21,685 bases of DNA. Origin: Rhodoferax sp. (GTDB taxonomy: Bacteria > Pseudomonadota > Gammaproteobacteria > Burkholderiales > Burkholderiaceae_C). The stretch's first letter is position 1; each line of letters starts with the position of its first letter. Below, piece after piece: positions 15,687-21,685 of the stretch. The stretch covers positions 1-21,685 of the forward strand of contig JAURGS010000016.1 in the NCBI GenBank assembly GCA_030833685.1, given 5' to 3'. Below the pieces are notes generated by a model. That model saw only the letters and a list, made by a program, of their open reading frames with translations. It was not told where the DNA came from and made no database searches. The translations under genes were made by a program, and so were the position numbers.

Positions 15687-16013
15687 TTGATTGTGAAAGA
15701 TTCCCTTGATCTTGTTCTGGGGGTCATGACCTTGCAGGATGGCAGGGTTTACCCCATAGGAAGCCTTTTGTTTGAGATGCCTCAACGCGAACCTCGACTT
15801 GATTCTGACACCACTGAGTCACTCTCAAAGCGCGAACTGTTACAACAAGTTGACACAGCCTGAACTTTTTTCGGACTAATCCACAACTTACTCCGCGATG
15901 CCCCTGGCCCTGCGTTGTTCTGACCAGGCGCGCGACGCTGGCCGGTCCTGCTTGGCTTGGTGTATCGTTGTAGGCCTCTTGGTTCCTGATCAACCACTTA
16001 CGCTGCGATTCGC
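15687..16013. other. Divergent intergenic region between bphP and the MHYT hybrid kinase
   Basis: The 327 bp hold no convincing gene; open frames here are extensions of flanking genes or short shadows. It must carry the promoters for both signalling arms. The clearest element is the PpsR/CrtJ-like site at 15838-15855. Its right end overlaps TTGACA (15850-15855), which could be a plus-strand -35 box. A 4/6 match to a -10 box (ACTAAT, 15875-15880) follows at a 19-bp spacing, longer than ideal, so the promoter is only tentative. Confidence 0.5.
15838..15855. promoter_or_regulatory. PpsR/CrtJ-like site (TGT-N12-ACA)
   Basis: TGTTACAACAAGTTGACA fits TGT-N12-ACA exactly and matches the fuller consensus TGTCA-N8-TGACA in 9 of 10 fixed positions (T for C at position 4). 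It is 152 bp before the bphP ATG and 158 bp before the kinase ATG, and overlaps a possible -35 box. PpsR/CrtJ represses photosynthesis genes in purple bacteria and is antagonised by bacteriophytochromes in some species. No second copy of the motif was found in this gap, although these regulators usually use pairs. Binding here is inferred. Confidence 0.4.
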
Positions 16014-19000
16014 ATGTCCCAGACTGGGGAGTTCTCTTTTGCCTTTTTAAGTGCTGCCGAGACGGCGTTGCCTGTTTACACGCAGTACTACGAGCCAACG
16101 CTGGTCGCCATTTCTGTTTTGATGGCGGTGTTCGCCTCGTTTTGCGCGTTCGAGATCACCAGCCGAAAGCTGCGCTACGCATCGGTAATGAGCGCACTGA
16201 TGCTGGGTTTAGGCACCTGGTCAATGCACTTCATGGGCATGCTAGCGCTGCGCCTTGAGTGCAATGTCAGCTATGAACCCTGGCTCACGCTCCTGTCCGG
16301 CCTGCCAGCGGTGGCTGCGGCTGGCCTTGCCGTGCGTATCGCCAGTGGCCCTGAGGCCAGCACGCGCAAACTGATTTTTTCCGGCGCCGTCATTGGTGCT
16401 GGAATTGGCCTGATGCACTACGCCGGCATGGCTGCGATGCGCCTGGAGGGCGTGATTCGGTACGAGTTCGGCTTGTTCCTTCTGTCTGTCGTCTGCGCCG
16501 TGGTGCTGGCCATCGCCGCCCTCGTGATCAACCGTTGGTTAAGACAAAGCACGCATTTAACGGGAACGCGCGCCTCACTGATCAGCGCAACAGTCATGGG
16601 ACTGGCGATCTCCGCCATGCATTACGTGGCGATGGAGGCGGCCCACTTCATACCACCTTCCATTGGCACCCTGGGCCAGGCCAACAGCCCCAAAAACCTA
16701 GCCCTGCTCGTTGGTCTGGCAACGGCTGGCATCCTGAGCGCTGGCCTGGCCTATCTTTACCTTGGTGCCAGGGTATCGAGCGCAGTGGGGCGCATGCGCT
16801 CGGTGATGGAACTGATGCCACAAGGGTTTGTCGTCATGAACACGGATGGGCGCGTTCTTGAGGCCAACCCCGCGCTCTTGAGCATGCTGCAACTGGAAAA
16901 AAATGAGGTGGTTGCAAGTCTGCTCCCCCGGTGGGTGCACGGCGAGATCGTCAACGACCGTGTCTGGCATGGCGAAGTCGAAATCCAGCGCGCAGATGGC
17001 TCTTACCTGCCCTGCGAAGTGCACGGCAATGTCTTCTGGGATGCCTACACCCGGGAAAAGGCCTGCTTCGCTATCTTCAGCGACATCAGTGCGCGCATCA
17101 GCGCAGAGAACCTGGCGCAAAACCAGCTCAAGCAATTCATTGACCTCCTGCAAGCCGTCCCAGACCCGATGGTGATCGTCGATGCCAACCAAGCGATCGT
17201 GATGGTCAACCGCGAGGCCGAGAGTTTCTTCGGCTACGAAAGACAAGACCTGGTGAAACAGAACGTCGCCAAGCTCATGCCAGTGGGCGTGCGTGAGGAG
17301 TTTCGCCGTTGGGCTCAAAACTACGTGCGCCAACCCAGCACGATCCATATTGACTTAGACCGTCCACTTTTTGCCAGAACGGCTTTGGGCTTGCAAGTAC
17401 CCGTGGGTATTAGTCTGAGCCCTATTGCGATGAAACAGGGTTTGTGGGTGGTCTGTACCGCACACGACCTACGCCCCCAGGTCAAAGCACAGCAGGAGCT
17501 GCGCGCAGCGGTTGCCGAACAAAACGCCATATTCAATTCTGCCAATTCAGGCATCGTGCTCCTGCTCGATAACTTGGCTGTTCGCGTGAACCAGCGTGCA
17601 GGAAAAATACTCGGGCGCAAACCCGAAGACATGGTGGGCTCGCACATCAACAGCTGGTTTCACGACCCTGCAGACTACCACCGCTTTGCTGAGACGGCAT
17701 TCAAGATGGCCAGCAATGAAACCACCTACGCCCGCGAGCATGAGCTGCAGCGCCCGGCTGACTCGACCGTCTGGGTGCTGCTGTCGGTTGCGGCAGTGGA
17801 TGTGTCAGAACCTAGCCGCGGCTATGTCATGGTGCTCACCGACATGACACAAGAGCGGCATGCCATGTCGCTCATTGCCAAGGCTAATTCGGAACGTGCC
17901 GCCATTCTGGACGCGGCAACGACGGGCATTGCGTTCATACGAGACCGGGTATTTATTCGCACCAACCGGCGCTTACACGAGATGTTTGGCTGGGAGCTGT
18001 GGGAGATGATCGGTCAACGCACTGCCATCTGGTACCCCGACGAGGCCAGCAACCAATCTGTCTTGCAGCTGTACAAGGCTATTTGGGAAGGCGCATCTCC
18101 CAGCCTCGACCTTCAGCTCAAGCGCAAAGACGGCTCTCTGTTCTGGGCGCGCCTGACTGGCAATGCAGTCGACATCAACAACCATGAGGAGGGAACCGTC
18201 TGGAGTGTCGAGGACATCAGCCTTTACCGCGAGCGCAGCGAGGCTTTGCGCCAGGCCAAAGAAGAAGCGGAAGCCGCAACCCGGTCGAAGTCCGAATTTC
18301 TGTCCAACATGAGCCACGAGATCCGCACACCAATGAACGCCATTATTGGTATGTCGCATCTCGCGCTGAAAACGTCACTTGACACCAAGCAGCGCAATTA
18401 CATTGAGCGCGTGCACCAGGCCGGCACCAATTTGCTGGGCATCGTGAACGACATTTTGGATTTTTCGAAAATCGAGGCCGGCAAAATGAGCATGGAAGTG
18501 ATCAACTTTCAGCTCGAAGACGTCATCAGCAACATGGCCGACCTGATGACCTTTAAAACCGAAGAAAAAGGGCTGGAGTTCATATTTGATTCCTCCGCCA
18601 ACGTGCCTATCGCTTTGCGTGGTGACCCTTTGCGGTTGGGCCAGGTCCTGATCAATCTGGGCAATAACGCGGTCAAATTCACCGACCGCGGCGAGATTGT
18701 GTTGGGAGTCGAGACCGTTGAGCAGACCGAGACTGAGGCCGAACTTCATTTCTGGGTGCGGGACACCGGCATCGGAATGACCGAGGCCCAGCGCAGCAGG
18801 CTCTTCCAGTCCTTTACCCAGGCTGATGCTTCAACCACCCGCCGCTATGGTGGAACCGGCCTGGGGCTGGCGATTTCTAAAAATATTATCGAAATGATGC
18901 AGGGTCGCATCTGGGTCGAAAGCGAGCCCGGCGCAGGATCGACCTTTCACTTTCACGCGCGCTTCGGCCTTCAAGAACAGTACGAAGCCAAGCGCATGTT

Positions 19001-20498
19001 CACCGCGGAGGAGATTGGTGAGATTCGAACGTTGATCGTCGATGACAACACCTCGGCACTCATGATTCTCGAGGCCATGGCCAAATCTTTTGGTGTGCAG
19101 GTGGATACCGCAGCCTCCGGCCACATAGCGCTGGAGAAGATTTCCGCTGGCATTGCCAAGCACCAACCATACGACTTGATCATCACCGACTGGCGTATGC
19201 CAGAGATGGACGGCGTGCAATTGCTGCAGGCCGTGAAAGGCCAGCTCGGCGCCAAAACGCCATCGGTCATCATGGTGACCGCGCACGCCCGGGAACAGGT
19301 CGTGGAATCACTTGAACGCGGCGCCGTGTCAGTTAAGGAAGTGTTGAACAAGCCGGTTACGCCTTCGTCGCTACTGGAGGCCATTGGCGCCGCTCTGGAC
19401 AGGCGCCGGATGCCGCGTGACCCCAGTTTGACGCCGGAGAACAGCGCCTCCATCGCCATGACCGCATTGCGTGGGGCGCAAGTACTTTTGGTGGAAGACA
19501 ACGAAATGAACCAGGAGCTCGCCACAGAGCTTCTGAACGACGCGGGCATCACGGTTGTTGGGGCCAACAATGGCCAAGAGGCGCTCGAAATCCTGTCTGA
19601 GAATCAAAATTTTGATGGGATCTTGATGGACTGCCAAATGCCGGTCATGGATGGCTACGAAGCAACCCGGCTCATCAAAGGCGACCCCGACCTGAAACAT
19701 ATTCCAGTCCTTGCCATGACGGCCAACGTGATGCCCGCCGACAAGCAAAAGGTATTTGATGCCGGCATGGATGATCACATTGGAAAGCCCTTGAACGTGC
19801 AAGCCATGTTTGTGACCATGGCCAAATGGATCAAGCCCAAGAATCGATTAGACAGTGGTGCGATCGCATCGATCGAGGATGCAAGCCCTGGCCGCGAAAA
19901 CGAGTTGCCCGCGCAATTGCCCGGCATCAATATCGCTTTGGGGCTGGCCAACCTCATGAGAAATGAAAAGCTGTACCTTCGTACCCTGCGCCGGTTTGCA
20001 GACTCGCAAAAGGAATTTGAAGCCAATCTGACTAGCGCACTGGCGCAAGGGGACGACAGTGCAGCTGAGCGCTACGCACACACGCTCAAAGGCACATCCG
20101 GGCAGATCGGTGCGGTCACGCTGCAGACTCTGGCGAGCGAACTGGAGACGGCGATTTCGCAAAAACAGGTACCCGGACGTATCCACGAATTGGCTGTGGC
20201 AACCAGTGCCGAATTGGCTCTGGTGCTGCATGGACTTGATGCAGTGCAGTCCATCGGTGCAGGGACTGCCCCAGCGCCTGATATCGATTCTGCGCACATC
20301 GCAGCTTTGGCGCAGTCTCTGGCGACGGCCTTGGCCGATGGTGACCCCAAAGCGATCCAGTTATGGCAAGAGCACTCCAGCGCCTTCAGGCGACGCTACC
20401 CAAGTCATTGGGTTTATATTGACAAAGCAATGAATGGATTTGACTTTGAAACTGCCCGCACAACCCTGCTGCAAGCCATGGAAGAGTCGAAGACCTAA
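16014..20498 (+). CDS. MHYT-PAS multi-domain hybrid sensor histidine kinase
   Basis: A 1494-residue inner-membrane hybrid kinase. The N-terminal MHYT sensor (about 28-250, seven predicted helices) has all three motif copies: MHFMGM (71-76), MHYAGM (134-139) and MHYVAM (202-207). This domain is proposed to bind a metal and sense O2, CO or NO. Four PAS-type segments follow (about 262-360, 372-490, 500-612, 625-745). Then come HisKA (MSHEIRTPMNAI, H768), HATPase (N-box near N885, DTGIGM, YGGTGLGLAISK), REC1 (phosphoacceptor D1059 in TDWRMPEMDG, K1113), REC2 (D1206 in MDCQMPVMDG, K1258) and Hpt (H1356 in AHTLKGTSGQIG). All relay residues are present, as in ArcB/BarA-type kinases. An in-frame stop just upstream (15987-15989) supports ATG 16014, although its ribosome site is weak. 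The HD-GYP regulator gene follows after 56 nt and is the likely phosphorelay target. Confidence 0.93.
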   Translation: MSQTGEFSFAFLSAAETALPVYTQYYEPTLVAISVLMAVFASFCAFEITSRKLRYASVMSALMLGLGTWSMHFMGMLALRLECNVSYEPWLTLLSGLPAVAAAGLAVRIASGPEASTRKLIFSGAVIGAGIGLMHYAGMAAMRLEGVIRYEFGLFLLSVVCAVVLAIAALVINRWLRQSTHLTGTRASLISATVMGLAISAMHYVAMEAAHFIPPSIGTLGQANSPKNLALLVGLATAGILSAGLAYLYLGARVSSAVGRMRSVMELMPQGFVVMNTDGRVLEANPALLSMLQLEKNEVVASLLPRWVHGEIVNDRVWHGEVEIQRADGSYLPCEVHGNVFWDAYTREKACFAIFSDISARISAENLAQNQLKQFIDLLQAVPDPMVIVDANQAIVMVNREAESFFGYERQDLVKQNVAKLMPVGVREEFRRWAQNYVRQPSTIHIDLDRPLFARTALGLQVPVGISLSPIAMKQGLWVVCTAHDLRPQVKAQQELRAAVAEQNAIFNSANSGIVLLLDNLAVRVNQRAGKILGRKPEDMVGSHINSWFHDPADYHRFAETAFKMASNETTYAREHELQRPADSTVWVLLSVAAVDVSEPSRGYVMVLTDMTQERHAMSLIAKANSERAAILDAATTGIAFIRDRVFIRTNRRLHEMFGWELWEMIGQRTAIWYPDEASNQSVLQLYKAIWEGASPSLDLQLKRKDGSLFWARLTGNAVDINNHEEGTVWSVEDISLYRERSEALRQAKEEAEAATRSKSEFLSNMSHEIRTPMNAIIGMSHLALKTSLDTKQRNYIERVHQAGTNLLGIVNDILDFSKIEAGKMSMEVINFQLEDVISNMADLMTFKTEEKGLEFIFDSSANVPIALRGDPLRLGQVLINLGNNAVKFTDRGEIVLGVETVEQTETEAELHFWVRDTGIGMTEAQRSRLFQSFTQADASTTRRYGGTGLGLAISKNIIEMMQGRIWVESEPGAGSTFHFHARFGLQEQYEAKRMFTAEEIGEIRTLIVDDNTSALMILEAMAKSFGVQVDTAASGHIALEKISAGIAKHQPYDLIITDWRMPEMDGVQLLQAVKGQLGAKTPSVIMVTAHAREQVVESLERGAVSVKEVLNKPVTPSSLLEAIGAALDRRRMPRDPSLTPENSASIAMTALRGAQVLLVEDNEMNQELATELLNDAGITVVGANNGQEALEILSENQNFDGILMDCQMPVMDGYEATRLIKGDPDLKHIPVLAMTANVMPADKQKVFDAGMDDHIGKPLNVQAMFVTMAKWIKPKNRLDSGAIASIEDASPGRENELPAQLPGINIALGLANLMRNEKLYLRTLRRFADSQKEFEANLTSALAQGDDSAAERYAHTLKGTSGQIGAVTLQTLASELETAISQKQVPGRIHELAVATSAELALVLHGLDAVQSIGAGTAPAPDIDSAHIAALAQSLATALADGDPKAIQLWQEHSSAFRRRYPSHWVYIDKAMNGFDFETARTTLLQAMEESKT

Positions 20499-20554
20499 GT
20501 TCTCTGAAGACCTATCTCAAAATCACAACATCCAAAGCGAAAGCCGCTCTCACG

Positions 20555-21685
20555 ATGAATGCTCCCGATACAGCACTGAAAAAGTTCACCATCTTGGTTG
20601 TCGACGACACACCAGACAACCTGGCTTTGATGAGCGAACTTCTCTGCGATCAGTACCAGCTCAAAATAGCCAATAGCGGCGCACGCGGGCTCACCCTCAG
20701 CACGACAGGCACGCCACCTGACTTGATTTTGCTCGACATCATGATGCCTGATATGGACGGCTATGAGGTGTGCCGTCGCTTAAAGAGTAACCCGCAGACC
20801 CGGCATATCCCGGTGATTTTTCTCACCGCCAAGATTGGTGTGGAGGACGAGGAAAAAGGCCTGGAGATCGGTGCGGTCGACTACCTGACCAAACCCATTA
20901 GCCCGCCCATCCTGTTGGCTCGACTCAAGACGCACCTGGCGCTCAAGCAACAAAGCGACTTCCTGCGCGACAAGGCTGCTTTCTTGAGCGCTGAGGTTGA
21001 GCGGCGAACCCGCGAAATCGTGGCCATTCAAGATGTCACGATCATGGCCATGGCGTCTCTGGCTGAAACCCGGGACTCGGATACGGGCAACCATATTTTG
21101 CGCACCCAGCACTATGTCAAAGCGCTGGCTGAGCATTTGCAAAGCAAGGGCAAGTACGCCGGGCAGGTCACCGACGAGTGGGTGCATCTGGTTTTCAAGT
21201 CGGCACCGCTGCATGACATCGGCAAGGTGGGCATTCCCGATCGCATCTTGCTCAAGCCAGGCAAATTGACTGAGGCAGAGTTTGAAATCATGAAGACGCA
21301 CACCACCCTGGGGCGCGATGCAATCGAACACGCGGAAAAGCAATTGGGCACCAAGGTGGAATTTCTCTCAATGGCCAAGGAAATCGCCCTATCGCACCAG
21401 GAAAAATGGGATGGCTCGGGCTACCCGCAGGGGCTCAAGGGCGAGGACATCCCCTTGTCTGCGCGCTTAATGGCCATGGCCGACGTGTTTGACGCGCTCA
21501 TCAGCAAGCGGGTTTACAAAGAGGCCATGCCCGTCGATCAGGCGCTGGAGATCATGATCAACGGCAAGGGCAAACATTTCGACCCGGAACTGATCGATGC
21601 CTTGCTCGAAATCCAGGATCAGTTGATCGAGATTGCCAGCCGCTACCGTGATACCGATGAGGCGCTGGCCGACAAGCAAGCGCAG
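20555..21685 (+). CDS. Response regulator with HD-GYP domain (3' end cut by window edge)
   Basis: The first 377 codons of a REC-HD-GYP protein are open to the window end with no stop; the C-terminus is missing. REC (about 10-130) has VVDDTPDN (D17, D18), the phosphoacceptor D61 in LLDIMMPDMDG and K113 in YLTKP. A helical linker (AALKQQS to REIVAIQ region) leads to HD-GYP (about 165-360), with the HD pair H220-D221 in HDIGKVGIPDRIL, then H-x-E-x-WDGSGYP (GYP at 289-291) and ADVFDAL. Such proteins hydrolyse cyclic-di-GMP to GMP, as in RpfG. The gene lies 56 nt after the hybrid kinase gene on the same strand and probably shares its transcript, which makes it a natural acceptor of phosphate from the kinase Hpt domain. 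ATG 20555 gives the usual short leader before REC; the ribosome site is weak. Confidence 0.92.
   Translation, partial: MNAPDTALKKFTILVVDDTPDNLALMSELLCDQYQLKIANSGARGLTLSTTGTPPDLILLDIMMPDMDGYEVCRRLKSNPQTRHIPVIFLTAKIGVEDEEKGLEIGAVDYLTKPISPPILLARLKTHLALKQQSDFLRDKAAFLSAEVERRTREIVAIQDVTIMAMASLAETRDSDTGNHILRTQHYVKALAEHLQSKGKYAGQVTDEWVHLVFKSAPLHDIGKVGIPDRILLKPGKLTEAEFEIMKTHTTLGRDAIEHAEKQLGTKVEFLSMAKEIALSHQEKWDGSGYPQGLKGEDIPLSARLMAMADVFDALISKRVYKEAMPVDQALEIMINGKGKHFDPELIDALLEIQDQLIEIASRYRDTDEALADKQAQ

Noticed and set aside
15687..15785. Extended start of the bacteriophytochrome at a TTG
   Set aside because: It adds 33 residues with no PAS similarity and requires a rare start codon; ATG 15686 leaves a normal 28 residues before the chromophore Cys.
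15850..15880. Sigma-70 promoter TTGACA ... ACTAAT for the MHYT kinase as a separate feature
   Set aside because: The -35 is perfect, but the -10 is weak (4/6) and the spacing is 19 bp; it is kept only as a note in the intergenic entry.
1..21685. Insertion sequences, CRISPR arrays, tRNA or rRNA genes
   Set aside because: No transposase, terminal repeats, regularly spaced repeats or tRNA/rRNA-like segments were recognised on either strand.

Overview
The window looks like chromosomal DNA of a betaproteobacterium, most probably order Burkholderiales, family Comamonadaceae. This is inferred from protein character and gene mix (DctPQM TRAP transporter, serine-glyoxylate-type aminotransferase, CaiB-type CoA transferase, MHYT hybrid kinase) and from GC-rich codon choice; no marker gene is present to prove it. 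There are no rRNA or tRNA genes, no insertion sequences and no CRISPR arrays.

Layout. (1) 1-800, left edge: the start of a MATE efflux pump gene (minus strand, cut by the window edge), a candidate terminator, and a 65-residue cysteine-rich DUF3330-like protein. (2) 806-11831, a catabolic and uptake module organised around a divergent regulatory region at 7078-7184. To the left (minus strand), in transcription order: an aminotransferase of the serine/alanine-glyoxylate class, TRAP transporter genes dctP, dctQ and dctM, a crotonase-family protein lacking both usual catalytic glutamates, and a class III CoA transferase. To the right (plus strand): a GntR/FCD regulator overlapping by 4 nt the start of a 1026-residue FAD plus Fe-S 2-hydroxyacid dehydrogenase. 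A fumarylacetoacetase/MhpD-type hydratase gene converges on it. Two near-identical 17-bp operator-like sites 54 bp apart lie in the divergent region. The likely theme is import of a carboxylate or hydroxycarboxylate, CoA activation, membrane-linked oxidation and keto-acid or glyoxylate handling. The substrate cannot be read from the sequence.

(3) 12064-21685, a light, gas and cyclic-di-GMP signalling region. On the minus strand is a bacteriophytochrome (PAS-GAF-PHY-GGDEF-EAL) whose stop overlaps the start of a heme oxygenase gene, so chromophore supply and photoreceptor are coupled. Divergently on the plus strand is a 1494-residue MHYT-PASx4-HisKA-HATPase-REC-REC-Hpt hybrid kinase followed by a REC-HD-GYP response regulator, which runs off the right edge. 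All GGDEF, EAL, HD-GYP, phosphoacceptor and chromophore-binding residues that can be checked look intact, so the locus encodes both making and breaking of c-di-GMP by two routes.

The 327-bp gap between the two arms contains an 18-bp sequence matching the PpsR/CrtJ photosynthesis-repressor consensus TGTN12ACA, with 9 of 10 positions of the longer form TGTCA-N8-TGACA. If real, this would tie the locus to a photosynthesis-type light/redox regulon and suggest an aerobic anoxygenic phototroph. This is the most intriguing lead in the window.
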